Of a DNA stretch of 64,000 bases, positions 1-8,152 are shown piece after piece; the first letter of the stretch is position 1; each line of letters starts with the position of its first letter. The position numbers and the translations under genes are program-made. The stretch is from JAYYZW01 sp965217605. Lineage in GTDB: Bacteria > Pseudomonadota > Gammaproteobacteria > Ga0077536. The notes under the pieces were generated by a model that worked only from the letters and a program-made list of their open reading frames with translations, was not told the origin of the DNA and ran no database searches. The stretch covers positions 372,001 to 436,000 of the forward strand of contig CBDCJB010000012.1 of assembly GCA_965217605.1 (NCBI GenBank), given 5' to 3'.

Positions 1-1
1 C

Positions 2-361
2 GAAATGTCGACCTTGATCGATCGCGATGAACTCGACGGCTATCATTTGATCTACCTGCCGAAATACGTACCCAGCGATTCGCCAATGCTGGAAACGGAC
101 GACGCGGCGATCGAGGCGAGATTCATGGACGGGATAACCGGAATGTTTTCCCACATCAATGCATCTGACGTCGAGGTCAGCTTTGTTGCCCGAGCGCGGT
201 ACGTTATGGCGATCTCCACCTTGAATTACTCCGAAAGACTGCCGCCGATGGCGACGGCTGTGCCGAACCTTTACATCTGCAATTCGGCGCGCATTGTCAA
301 TGCATCCCTCAGCGTGAATGAAACGGTCGAACTCGCGAACCGGGCGATGACCGAACTTTAG
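2..361 (+). CDS. C-terminal fragment of FAD-dependent oxidoreductase (amine-oxidase/protoporphyrinogen-oxidase-like)
   Basis: The reading frame is open at the left window edge, so only about the last 119 residues are visible. The tail (ARARYVMAISTLNYSERLPP, then NLYICNSARIVNASLSVNET, ending in a short helix) resembles the C-terminal FAD-contacting segment of UDP-galactopyranose-mutase/protoporphyrinogen-oxidase-like flavoproteins that often sit in polysaccharide gene clusters. The nucleotide-binding GxGxxG motif would lie outside the window, so the family call is by resemblance of the tail only. It ends 18 bp before a co-directional polysaccharide deacetylase, suggesting an operon. Confidence 0.45.
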   Translation, partial: EMSTLIDRDELDGYHLIYLPKYVPSDSPMLETDDAAIEARFMDGITGMFSHINASDVEVSFVARARYVMAISTLNYSERLPPMATAVPNLYICNSARIVNASLSVNETVELANRAMTEL

Positions 362-379
362 GATTGAGGGTTTTCAGGC

Positions 380-1372
380 GTGGAAAAACCCGTAGCGACG
401 CTTTCCATCGACCTCGATAATCTTTGGTCGTATCTGCGCGCTCAAGGCGACAGTGACTGGACGACGTATCCGTCGTTTCTCGATATAGCCCTTCCGAGGG
501 CCCTGGAATGCTTTGGCGACGATCTGCGTGCGACGTTCTTCATTGTCGGGCGCGATGCTGAAAGCATGAAGGATGGTGGCCTGTTCGCCGTTGTCGGGGC
601 GAGTCATCATGAAATCGGAAATCATTCCTACGATCATGCGCAGGATTTTCATCGCGCGCCGGCCGCCGCGGTGACCGCAGACATAGAGCGCGCGGAAACG
701 GCAATCAAAGCGGCGACGGGCGTGCATCCGCGCGGGTTCCGCGGACCGTCGTTCCGACTATCCGAGGTCATTCTGGACGTGCTGATCGCGCGCGGTTACA
801 CCTATGACGCGTCGACGTTTCCGACCTGTATCGGGCCACTTTTGCGCATCTACCACTTTGCGACTTCGAAGCTCGATCATGCTGGCAGAGAACGCCAGAA
901 AGACCTGTTCGGAGCGGTACGTGACGGCTTACGGCCATTGCGTCCTTTTCACTGGGACCTGGGCACTGCACGGTTGATCGAAATCCCCGTGACGACGATG
1001 CCACTCTTGCGCGTGCCAACCCACATGACCTATATCAACTTCATTGCGGATCACTCGAAGAGGCTCGCTGAAAGGTGGTTTCGCGCCAGTCTCAAACTGT
1101 GTCGCATCCGCGGTATCGCGCCGTCGCTTTTGCTGCATTCGACGGATTTCATCGGTACGGACGATGCCGATTGTCCGAAATTCATGCCCGGTATGCGTCG
1201 CCCAAGTCGGGATAAGATCGCCTTAATGAGACGATTGCTCGATGTGTATCGGGACGAGTTTAACGTTATCCCGCTTGGCGAATTCGCCAACCTGGCGGAG
1301 GGCGGCGAAACATTACCCAGCATTTCACCGCGTTTTGATGCGCCCATGCGCACCGCGAGTCGTCACGATTGA
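380..1372 (+). CDS. Polysaccharide deacetylase (NodB homology domain)
   Basis: A 330-aa protein with NodB-fold signatures in order: SIDLDN near residue 9 (metal/catalytic aspartates D11, D13), a metal-binding HSYDH pair (H82, H86) in the context HEIGNHSYDH, the RGPSF motif at 121-125, and YTYDASTFPT near 140. Family members remove N- or O-acetyl groups from surface polysaccharides using a divalent metal. There is no obvious signal peptide, so a cytoplasmic or lipid-linked substrate is possible. Start is GTG at 380 with a GAGGG ribosome-binding site about 9 bp upstream. It follows the flavoprotein fragment by 18 bp and converges on the disrupted glycosyltransferase gene. The substrate cannot be predicted. 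Confidence 0.8.
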   Translation: MEKPVATLSIDLDNLWSYLRAQGDSDWTTYPSFLDIALPRALECFGDDLRATFFIVGRDAESMKDGGLFAVVGASHHEIGNHSYDHAQDFHRAPAAAVTADIERAETAIKAATGVHPRGFRGPSFRLSEVILDVLIARGYTYDASTFPTCIGPLLRIYHFATSKLDHAGRERQKDLFGAVRDGLRPLRPFHWDLGTARLIEIPVTTMPLLRVPTHMTYINFIADHSKRLAERWFRASLKLCRIRGIAPSLLLHSTDFIGTDDADCPKFMPGMRRPSRDKIALMRRLLDVYRDEFNVIPLGEFANLAEGGETLPSISPRFDAPMRTASRHD

Positions 1373-2035
1373 ACCGGTATCGAGACCCGTTCAATCGCTC
1401 CAAGATTTCGGTTTGGCGCCCCACCACACCCCTTTGAAGTCCTTGAACAGGGGCGTGTAATGAGCTTCGATGAATTCGAGAACGCCGCCACCACGGATCT
1501 TCATCATGCTTTTATTGTGTTTATCGATGTAAATATAGGGCGGACGTGCCTCGTTCAATTGCGCCGGTAAAGCAAGCCATTGTGACTGCAGGAAGTAATT
1601 CCACGGCCAGCCGACGATGGGCAGCGCCGATTCACGGCCGGACAGGTAGTAATAGAGCGGGTCACCGAATACATAGATCTTGCCGCGGCGTGCCGCGGTA
1701 TCGAGGAGGAAGCGCGTGCTGGTATGAATATTGGCGTAATCCGTGTTGATGGCTTGCTGAAACTCGCGCACCCCGCGTCCATCATTAATGAAAATTTCGA
1801 TGTGCGCAGACAGTTTCTGTCCGGCCGGGATCGTGAGCGCGGCGACGCCGGGCGTCACGATGAGCGCGGTCAGCAATACCGGTCCTAACGCCCGCGGGCT
1901 CCGCGCGCTGGATAAAAAATCGCACAATACGTCAGCGCCGCGGACCCCCAGCACGCCGGTGGGGGTAAACAGGAAGAGAAAGTGATATGTCCACCACGAG
2001 AAGCGTTGTATCGCGATAAGGACGATGCCCACTAA

Positions 2036-3647
2036 CCCGGATATTGCATGAGCAGTGAGATTGGGCGTGGAGTTGGTCGATCATGGGTCGGAATTCGTTG
2101 GTGGTGGCACGAAGCGGCGCTTGAGCGCGACGTTTCGGCGCGCCACCGGTGGATTTATCGCCGATTGCGATGCACGAGTCGTTTCGGAGGCGAGCGACAC
2201 CCCGACTCACAAGGAATCGCACACGAGGCGACTGGCGTTGGGACGACTATCCCGGCTTGAGGCGAGCGGCCACCAGGCAGAACAGTTCTCGATGGGGGTA
2301 AGCACTGGAGAGCAACAGTCGGATGCGCCTGGTATTGCGCAAGACGATGGCGCCGATGCGTAATAGTTTCAGGCGCAGCGTGCCGCCTTGCGCGCGAGCC
2401 CGTGCCGTTGCGTGTAGTGCCACCCGGCGGATCGTCTCCAACAGCGTGTAAGCCAAGCTTGAGAGCAACAGCCGGAACTGATTGGCCCACCAGGTGTGGC
2501 AACTGGTGCGATCGGCAAACAGGCCCAACTGCTGCTCCTTGATCCGGTTCTCCATCTCGCCGCGGGCGCAGTAGAGGCGGTCGTAGATGCGTTGGGCCTT
2601 GCCGGTGAGGTGGGTCACCACGAAGCGGGGATTGCTGCCGCGGGCGCTGTGCTCGGCCTTGACGATCACCCGTCGCGGGGTATCCCAAGTCGGTGCGGCG
2701 TAACGGACCTCGCTGAACAGGCGCTGCTTCTCACCCATCATCCAATACCGCCACTGAGCCAACGTGCGCAACGCTAACGATTGATCGTGCAAACGCGGGT
2801 TTTTCGCGATACCCATGACGTAATCCACGCCGTGGCGATCGAACCAGCGCAGCATCCGCCAGCGGCAAAAGCCGGCATCGGCGCGCACCAGGATCTCGAC
2901 CTTCGGCCACGCCTGGCGCAACCGTTTGATCAACAGCGCCAAGATCGCCCCACTGTGTTTTGCGCCGTCGATCTTGCTCGAACGCAGATAACTGACCAAC
3001 CGTTGATCGCCACAGAACACGTACAAGGGCAGACAGCAGTCGTGGTCGTAGTCGCCGTGGAAGAAGCGGCCCGCTTGATCACCCTGCACCCGATCGTCGG
3101 TGGCATCCACATCGCGTATCAGTCGTCGGGGCGCTTGTTTGTAAGCGGCGATAAAGTTATCAATGAGTCCCTTGTGCAGGGCCACCGCGGTGTTCCGGTT
3201 CGCGCGGTTCTCCAGTCGGCACAACGTCGACGGGCTCGCCAGCGACGCATCCCGGGAAAGCGCCGTCTGCAGAGCCAAGTCCGCGCGCAATGCCTCGTGG
3301 TCGTTGAGGTCCTCATAGCCCAGGGAAAGGCCATAGACCCGCTGTCGGACCAGCGACTCCAGAGCGTGGGTGCAGCTCTTTCTCCGGCGCGAATCCCCAA
3401 TGGCCCGTGCCGCGGCCTTGATCAACCCGGTCCGTTCATCGGCCCAGCGCAGCAACTGCACCCCACCGTTGGAAGTGATGTCACCGCCGTTGAATGAGAC
3501 GTCGATCTTGCGGCGAGAAAAGCCTGGAAATTGCAGCGCAGTCTGGGTACATTCTGTCACGGGCGAGTCCTTTCCGTTTTCAGCCTAACTAACTGAATTA
3601 TAACGGATTAGAAAGGGCTTGCCCTCTTTTTTTATGAAATATCCGGG
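2036..3647 (-). mobile_element. IS1380-family insertion sequence (1612 bp) with CTAA target duplication
   Basis: Terminal inverted repeats are visible: the left end reads CCCGGATATTGCATGA and the complement of the right end reads CCCGGATATTTCATAA, with two mismatches in 16. The element is flanked by CTAA at 2032-2035 and 3648-3651, the 4-bp duplication typical of IS1380. A single transposase gene (2247-3560, minus) fills most of it; the 211 bp between the left end and the transposase stop codon hold no gene I can support. Excision in silico restores the host gene exactly, so the boundaries are secure. Confidence 0.92.
2247..3560 (-). CDS. IS1380-family DDE transposase
   Basis: A 437-aa transposase. 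Family hallmarks: N-terminal SNGGVQLLRWAD region (30-41), RDVDATDDRVQG (D150/D152) followed by the GRFFHGDYDHDC and LPLYVFCG block, VRADAGF (D228), and EMENRIKEQQLGLFADRTS near the C-terminus supplying the catalytic Glu. The order and spacing match the DDE catalytic core of IS1380. The ORF looks full length and undamaged, so the copy may still be active. A long antisense ORF overlaps it but has no protein-like features. The start lies about 90 bp inside the right terminal repeat. Confidence 0.93.
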   Translation of the reverse strand: MTECTQTALQFPGFSRRKIDVSFNGGDITSNGGVQLLRWADERTGLIKAAARAIGDSRRRKSCTHALESLVRQRVYGLSLGYEDLNDHEALRADLALQTALSRDASLASPSTLCRLENRANRNTAVALHKGLIDNFIAAYKQAPRRLIRDVDATDDRVQGDQAGRFFHGDYDHDCCLPLYVFCGDQRLVSYLRSSKIDGAKHSGAILALLIKRLRQAWPKVEILVRADAGFCRWRMLRWFDRHGVDYVMGIAKNPRLHDQSLALRTLAQWRYWMMGEKQRLFSEVRYAAPTWDTPRRVIVKAEHSARGSNPRFVVTHLTGKAQRIYDRLYCARGEMENRIKEQQLGLFADRTSCHTWWANQFRLLLSSLAYTLLETIRRVALHATARARAQGGTLRLKLLRIGAIVLRNTRRIRLLLSSAYPHRELFCLVAARLKPG

Positions 3648-4563
3648 CTAACAGCCAGGCAAGGAAAAGGCTGGTCAACGGATCGCGATCCGAGCGCCAC
3701 CAGTGAATGATCCCCAGCACCACCAAGGGGCTCCAGGCGGCGTAATAGCTGCCAAAGAATATGATTGATTTCGCCAACCGATAAAAGGGTGCTCGTGACG
3801 CCAAATCGAGCGCCTGCGGCGGATAGACGAAGGCCGTCCAATAGAGTTCGTCGAGCGCGTCGTCGAACCAAAATTTCAATGCGATGGCGCCGAGCACGAC
3901 GCCGACGCCCGCACCCGCGGGACACCAGACGCATTGAAATATCGCCGTCCATGTAAGCCGTTCCGAATAGCGCAGGCGCACGGACAAGATTACCCAGAAC
4001 ACGAAGAAAACGGGCGCGAACACGATCTTGAAGGCGACGGCAATACCTGCGAAAACGCCTGCGGCTGCAAAGTTCAAGGCTAATTTTCGTCGCTGTTGCG
4101 GCAGGCGGCTCGCAAACCAGGCAGAGAGAAAGGTCGGAAACGCAATCAGCATTTCGACCTGAGTCAGATCGATGGCCTCGGCGGCGGCATAGTAGGCACC
4201 GATGACAGCAACGGGCGCTACGGCCGACAGCCACGGGTGAATAAAGTAAGGCCTGAGCGCCCAGGCCAGAACGATCGCGAACCCGGTCATCCAAATCAAC
4301 TCCAGCGTGTGGAGACCGCGTTCGGTGTAACCGAACAGCTCGCCCGCCGCCCAGAAGAACCAGTACAACGCGGGCATCTTGTTGTCCCAGAAATCGACAT
4401 ATAGCGTGCCACCGCGGCTGAGCGTCTGCGCACCCATAATGGTACAAATCTGATCGCTGACGAATGGGAAATAGAGATTGAGCAGGCCGAGGGCGACAAT
4501 CGCCATTAACGCCGACAAGTACCACAGCGATTCGGTGAAAAATGGCGGGCGAGCAGACGTCAA

Positions 4564-4854
4564 ACTTTAGGTCTCACTGTCCTCATTATCTGCGGGGCGT
4601 CGGATTGAACTCGATATTCCCGCGCACGGTTACTAATAGACGCGGTGACGCAGCGAGAACGAACAGAGTTTAAACCATAACGCTTCCCAGCTCGTCGACG
4701 TGGAGCAAGCTAAACCAACTCTTGTCTAAGCTGAAAGAGTTACGCCAGGACGGCGAGTGAATTCAATCGCAGGTATGTTTGGGGTGCGAGTCTTCCGCGC
4801 ACCATATGGCCGATAAGATACCAATTATGAAGGAAGTGGCGCGGTTGGCCGGAA
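4564..4854. other. Intergenic region, no gene seen
   Basis: A 291-bp gap between the start of the interrupted glycosyltransferase and the 3' end of erpA. A short open stretch ending near 4761 could encode WSKLNQLLSKLKELRQDGE, but it has no start codon and an upstream in-frame stop, so it is at most a gene remnant. A GGTGCG/CGCACC hairpin lies at about 4779-4801, downstream of erpA, without a T tract. No promoter, RNA gene or terminal repeat could be supported. Confidence 0.4.
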
Positions 4855-5202
4855 TCAGACTGAAAATGAAGAACCGCACCCGCAGGTCGTGGCAGCATTC
4901 GGGTTGCGAATGACGAACTGGGATCCTTCCAGGCCTTCCGAGTAATCGATCTCCGCACCCATTAGATACTGAACACTCATCGGATCGACGAGAAGTTTGA
5001 CACCCTGGTTCGCAACGATCGTATCGCCATCCGTTTCATTCTGGTCGAACGTGAAACCGTACTGAAACCCGGAGCACCCGCCGCCGGAAATGAATACGCG
5101 TAACATAAGGCTGTCATCGCCCTCTTCATCGATCAATTCGCGGACTTTGATTGCCGCCGCGTCGGTAAATACCAGTGGTGATTCCAGTGTTTCCATCGTC
5201 AT
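4855..5202 (-). CDS. erpA: Iron-sulfur cluster insertion protein ErpA
   Basis: A 115-aa A-type carrier (HesB/IscA superfamily) that accepts assembled Fe-S clusters and delivers them to apo-enzymes in the cytoplasm. The three ligand cysteines are visible: C43 in SGGGCSGF and C107/C109 in TTCGCGSSF near the C-terminus, with the usual length for ErpA. It lies with bactofilin, DUF6776 and argC genes, a grouping common around erpA in gammaproteobacteria and the reason for choosing ErpA over IscA or SufA. No isc or suf genes are adjacent. Confidence 0.93.
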   Translation of the reverse strand: MTMETLESPLVFTDAAAIKVRELIDEEGDDSLMLRVFISGGGCSGFQYGFTFDQNETDGDTIVANQGVKLLVDPMSVQYLMGAEIDYSEGLEGSQFVIRNPNAATTCGCGSSFSV

Positions 5203-5269
5203 TAAATATCGGCTAAAGGGTCACAGTACTTAAAGTAATGTCGAACCGCGTGTATTTCAAGATGGGAGC

Positions 5270-5695
5270 CTATTGCGCCTTTTCCGCTTCCGGCAAGGGT
5301 CCGTCGTGGTCCAAGGCCAGCGGAGCGCGTTGATCCGCCGAGATACGCACCAATTTTCCGTTGACTTCGGCGCCCATCGCCATCTCGATGAGCGTATAGT
5401 ATACGTTTCCTTCGACTCTCGCACTGGACGCCAGTTCAACGTGCTCATTCGCAAATACATCCCCTTTGACCAGTCCATTGAGGATGATATAGGGAACCCT
5501 TACCTCACCTTCGATCGTGCCACGATCGCTCACCGTCAATGTGGCCCGTTCGTCGTCGTCGGCCACCACGTTGCCCTTGATACTCCCATCGACGTGTAGG
5601 CCGCCTCCGAATCGAATGTCACCGGTTACCCTCGAATTCTGGCCTATCAGAGAATCGACCTTGGTCGGTTTACGTTTTTTGACCTTTCCCAACAT
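5270..5695 (-). CDS. Bactofilin (polymer-forming cytoskeletal protein)
   Basis: A 141-aa protein with a central bactofilin domain at about 15-115: repeating short beta-strand units rich in Gly/Val (SRVTGDIRFGGGLHVDGSIKG, then VSDRGTIEGEVRV and SSARVEGNVYY), flanked by a basic N-terminus (MLGKVKKRKPTK) and a disordered acidic tail. Bactofilins assemble nucleotide-independent filaments at the inner membrane and scaffold cell-wall or polarity proteins. A GGGTGAT ribosome-binding site lies just upstream of the ATG. Before the 445-bp element inserted, this start was about 14 nt after the stop codon of the DUF6776 gene, so the two were very likely co-transcribed. Confidence 0.9.
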   Translation of the reverse strand: MLGKVKKRKPTKVDSLIGQNSRVTGDIRFGGGLHVDGSIKGNVVADDDERATLTVSDRGTIEGEVRVPYIILNGLVKGDVFANEHVELASSARVEGNVYYTLIEMAMGAEVNGKLVRISADQRAPLALDHDGPLPEAEKAQ

Positions 5696-5707
5696 CTAGA
5701 TCACCCT

Positions 5708-6168
5708 TTAATTGGGGGCTTATATACATGACTAGACAAGTCCCTATTTAGCTTCGCGGATCAGCAAGAAGCCCTCATAGATGAGCAAGGAAACCGTAAA
5801 CGGCACCATAACCAGCCACAAGGTTCCGCTCTCCAGTCCACTGCCTGCCATCTTCGCCAAGTAATTGTAGGCGTATAAATGAACCAGCGCCCCGACCAGG
5901 ACCGTTACTACGAGACGAGGCCATTCGGTTTCACCGCGCATGGAACCGAGGATTTTCTCCAAGAAAACGAGTACGAGGGCGACGACTGCGAAAGGGTCAA
6001 TCCAATCAAATATGGGCTTGGCCGCTGCGGGATTGACGGCGTAGAAGAAATTGTTGAGCGTCAAAACGAAAGCTACGACGAGCATGAAGCATCCTTTTAG
6101 TGACCGCATATTTCAACCTCTCCAATTCTTCCGTTGTGTCTAGTCATGTATATAAGCCCCTTTAATTG
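5708..6168. mobile_element. 445-bp one-gene mobile element: perfect 24-bp terminal inverted repeats, 8-bp target duplication, no transposase
   Basis: Perfect inverted repeats of 24 bp beginning GGGGCTTATATACATG occupy 5716-5739 and 6137-6160. They are immediately flanked by an identical direct repeat TTTAATTG at 5708-5715 and 6161-6168, read as an 8-bp target-site duplication. Removing the element and one repeat copy brings the DUF6776 stop codon, the GGGTGA ribosome-binding site and the bactofilin start back together. The interior holds only one ORF (5744-6109) and no transposase, so it would need to be moved in trans. Eight-bp duplications occur in several IS families (for example IS1595, IS66, ISL3); the parent family cannot be fixed from this copy. 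Sampled stretches are near 50% G+C, somewhat lower than the neighbours. Confidence 0.85.
5744..6109 (-). CDS. Small four-span membrane protein, sole cargo gene of the 445-bp element
   Basis: I do not recognise this 121-aa protein. Four hydrophobic segments are predicted at about 6-25, 37-54, 65-85 and 96-117, separated by short loops (one basic/acidic loop GSMRGETEWPR at 55-65), ending in a short charged tail REAK. The ATG at 6109 is preceded by a strong GGAGAGG ribosome-binding site 7 nt upstream, all inside the element, so it looks expressed rather than accidental; an internal ATG at residue 9 also has an AAAGGA site. It lies in the same direction as the interrupted operon and could be read from its promoter. 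No catalytic motif is visible; function unknown. Confidence 0.7.
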   Translation of the reverse strand: MRSLKGCFMLVVAFVLTLNNFFYAVNPAAAKPIFDWIDPFAVVALVLVFLEKILGSMRGETEWPRLVVTVLVGALVHLYAYNYLAKMAGSGLESGTLWLVMVPFTVSLLIYEGFLLIREAK

Positions 6169-6872
6169 AGTACCGACGTCCAATCATACGTTTCCGAAAA
6201 GGATCCTTTCGAGTTGCGCTTATTACGCACGGCTACCTGGATCTGTTGTGGAACGAAGCCTTGCGGCATTTTTATGGTGCCTTCGAACAACCGAAAATGC
6301 TTGAACTTGAAAGACAGCGAATCAGGTCCCGATTCTTTGACTTCGGAGAATGACAATGCTGTTCGCTGACCTTCCACCTCACCTCGAAATCCGATGTTCA
6401 GCTTACCTTCTGCAACCCGGTCATCTTTGTCTACGTGAGTGAGCACAAGTCGGTATCTAAAGCGACCGTCGCCAACCAAAGTCTTGAACTGGATGCCCTT
6501 CACTTTGGGCCCGGAATTCACCTCGGCCGCCCCGACGACATCCCGATAGAATTCAATTTCTTGATTGAGCGCCGCTATTTCCGATTGTAATCGAACCAGT
6601 TGCTGGTGGTTATCTTCTCTCGTCTCTCGATTAATGTCTTCGGCGCGCCGCAGTCGAGCTATTTCAAATTCGAGAGCTTCGCGCTCTTCACGCATCTGGG
6701 CGACTTCTTGCAATAGGGTCCGCTTTTTCCCGGTCGATACCATCGCTTCGGCAATGTATTTCCAATGCCCGTAGTCCAGGGCGATTGCGACCGCCAGAAT
6801 CGCTGCACCGAAAAAAGCTGCCGCGGTCAGCACACGGCGTAAGGGGCGATGTTGCGTAATGACCAGTTTCAT
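6162..6872 (-). CDS. DUF6776-type membrane-anchored coiled-coil protein
   Basis: A 236-aa protein with one N-terminal membrane anchor (about 14-33), a long coiled coil (about 45-108, rich in Glu/Arg/Leu heptads) and a C-terminal beta-rich domain (about 120-236) ending in the DWTSVLN strand. The layout matches uncharacterised gammaproteobacterial proteins usually encoded next to bactofilin genes, which suggests an envelope-scaffold role; this is inferred from context. The TAA stop codon overlaps the left edge of the TTTAATTG duplication, so the 445-bp element inserted right at the gene end without changing the product. argC lies 11 bp upstream on the same strand. Confidence 0.7.
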   Translation of the reverse strand: MKLVITQHRPLRRVLTAAAFFGAAILAVAIALDYGHWKYIAEAMVSTGKKRTLLQEVAQMREEREALEFEIARLRRAEDINRETREDNHQQLVRLQSEIAALNQEIEFYRDVVGAAEVNSGPKVKGIQFKTLVGDGRFRYRLVLTHVDKDDRVAEGKLNIGFRGEVEGQRTALSFSEVKESGPDSLSFKFKHFRLFEGTIKMPQGFVPQQIQVAVRNKRNSKGSFSETYDWTSVLN

Positions 6873-6883
6873 ACCAAGCCGCC

Positions 6884-7915
6884 CTATGGAAAGAATGGCT
6901 CTGCTGCGAGACCCTGCGTTTCCGGGAATCCCAGCATTAAATTCGCATTTTGGATCGCCTGGCCCGCGGCGCCTTTAACGAGGTTATCGATGACTGAAAT
7001 AACGACAGCCCGTTTCGCTTCTTTAAAATGGTTCACACCGATACTACATGCGTTGGTACCGCGTACGGCACGGGTTTCGGGCGTAACGCCCGGATCGTGA
7101 ACGTGTACGAACGGGTGCCCTTGGTAACGCTGGCGAAAAATTTCAGTCGTGACCTCGGCATCATCACGCACCGTCGCGTAGAGAGTCGCCTGCAAGCCGC
7201 GAAACATCGGTAAGAGGTGCGCAACGAAGGTTAATTTTACAGGCTCTTGGTAATAACTGTTCAACAACTGCTCGATTTCCGGTAAATGGCGGTGTCCGGA
7301 TACGCCGTAGGCTTTGAAATTTTCCGATACTTCGCCATACAGCGTCCCAAGCGTAACCTTTCGACCGGCGCCACTGACACCGGATTTAGCGTCTGCAATC
7401 AAACTATCGGGATCAACCAAATCGGCTTCGACCAGCGGTAATAAACCAAGTAATACCGCCGTCGGATAACAGCCAGGACATGCAATCAATTGCGCTTGCT
7501 TGATGCGATCGCGATTAAGCTCAGGTAATCCATACACGGCTTCCTCCGCCAGTTCGGGGCATTCATGTTGCGAGCCGTACCATCGCTCCCATTGCATGGG
7601 CGAGGTCAATCGAAAGTCCGCCGAAAGATCGACGACTCTCACATCTGCTTCGAGCAAGGCGCGAGCCATGGTCATTGCCGTTCCATGCGGGGTTGCGAAA
7701 AAGACCAGATCGCATTTTACGAGCCGCTCCAGGTCGGGGGCGACGAAAACGAGGTCGTCCCGACCGATGAGTTGCGGCCATTGGCTGCCCACGGGCTGCC
7801 CGGCTTCTTGCCTGGACGTCACGCAGGTAACTTCCAACTGCGGGTGCGCGATCGCTAGACGCAATAACTCACCGCCGGTATATCCGGTACCACCGACAAT
7901 GCCGATCTTGACCAC
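6884..7915 (-). CDS. argC: N-acetyl-gamma-glutamyl-phosphate reductase
   Basis: ArgC reduces N-acetylglutamyl-5-phosphate to the semialdehyde with NADPH, the third step of arginine synthesis. The 343-aa length is typical. Visible motifs: NADP-binding GGTGYTGGELLRL (8-20), the catalytic cysteine C149 in ACPGCYPTAVLLGL, and HRHLPEIEQ with the substrate-binding histidine. It is the upstream gene of the argC-DUF6776-bactofilin-erpA group on the minus strand. No other arg genes are in the window. Confidence 0.95.
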   Translation of the reverse strand: MVKIGIVGGTGYTGGELLRLAIAHPQLEVTCVTSRQEAGQPVGSQWPQLIGRDDLVFVAPDLERLVKCDLVFFATPHGTAMTMARALLEADVRVVDLSADFRLTSPMQWERWYGSQHECPELAEEAVYGLPELNRDRIKQAQLIACPGCYPTAVLLGLLPLVEADLVDPDSLIADAKSGVSGAGRKVTLGTLYGEVSENFKAYGVSGHRHLPEIEQLLNSYYQEPVKLTFVAHLLPMFRGLQATLYATVRDDAEVTTEIFRQRYQGHPFVHVHDPGVTPETRAVRGTNACSIGVNHFKEAKRAVVISVIDNLVKGAAGQAIQNANLMLGFPETQGLAAEPFFP

Positions 7916-8152
7916 GAACCCGTCCTACTCAATCGTGACGAACGGCCGGGCCACACCGGTATGTTGCGAGAATGTCTCCATGGCCTTGCGAAACTACAAC
8001 AAAAACCATCTATTAGTCAATTACTTACGATATTTTTAGAAAATCTACCGAGAATTTTCGCGGCGCGCCGCGGTCAAATTCCTTGCGTCGCGATTACACG
8101 CGGTTTTCAATATTGTCGAGTAACCGGCTGCACGGCCGCAAATGGGATTGAA
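7916..8152. other. Divergent intergenic region between argC and the DUF4126 gene
   Basis: A 237-bp segment that must carry promoters for both directions. An A+T-rich part (about 7990-8060) is the likeliest promoter zone, but no clear -35/-10 pair or regulatory site can be assigned. An open frame extends left from the DUF4126 gene to 7961, but that extension is not protein-like and is not used here. Confidence 0.35.

Larger units (their letters stand above)
1391..4563 (-). pseudogene. GT-C-type membrane glycosyltransferase/mannosyltransferase, interrupted by IS1380-family element
   Basis: Two fragments on the minus strand belong to one gene: N-terminal 4563-3648 and C-terminal 2035-1391. Removing the IS (2036-3647) and one CTAA duplication joins them in frame (LAWLL then VGIVLI) and restores a 518-aa ORF. 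The protein is strongly hydrophobic with about ten or more predicted membrane spans and a WDNKMPALYW motif after the first spans, like the DNKPP-type loop of PMT/ArnT-like lipid-dependent sugar transferases. The C-terminal soluble part (about 130 aa) contains a VFGDPLYYY segment. Intact relatives would transfer sugars from polyprenyl-phosphate donors outside the inner membrane. As it stands the N-terminal piece ends in 10-15 residues encoded by the IS end, so function is presumably lost. The specific substrate is unknown. Confidence 0.75.

Noticed and set aside
2781..3497. Long plus-strand ORF (238 aa) opposite the IS1380 transposase
   Set aside because: It mirrors the transposase coding frame, has no recognisable domain, signal or ribosome-binding site; a coding shadow.
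3632..4525. Alternative minus-strand frame (297 aa) inside the glycosyltransferase fragment
   Set aside because: Arginine-rich shadow frame; the overlapping frame has membrane spans and rejoins across the IS.
4779..4801. GGTGCG/CGCACC hairpin after erpA considered as a terminator
   Set aside because: Short stem, long loop and no T tract.
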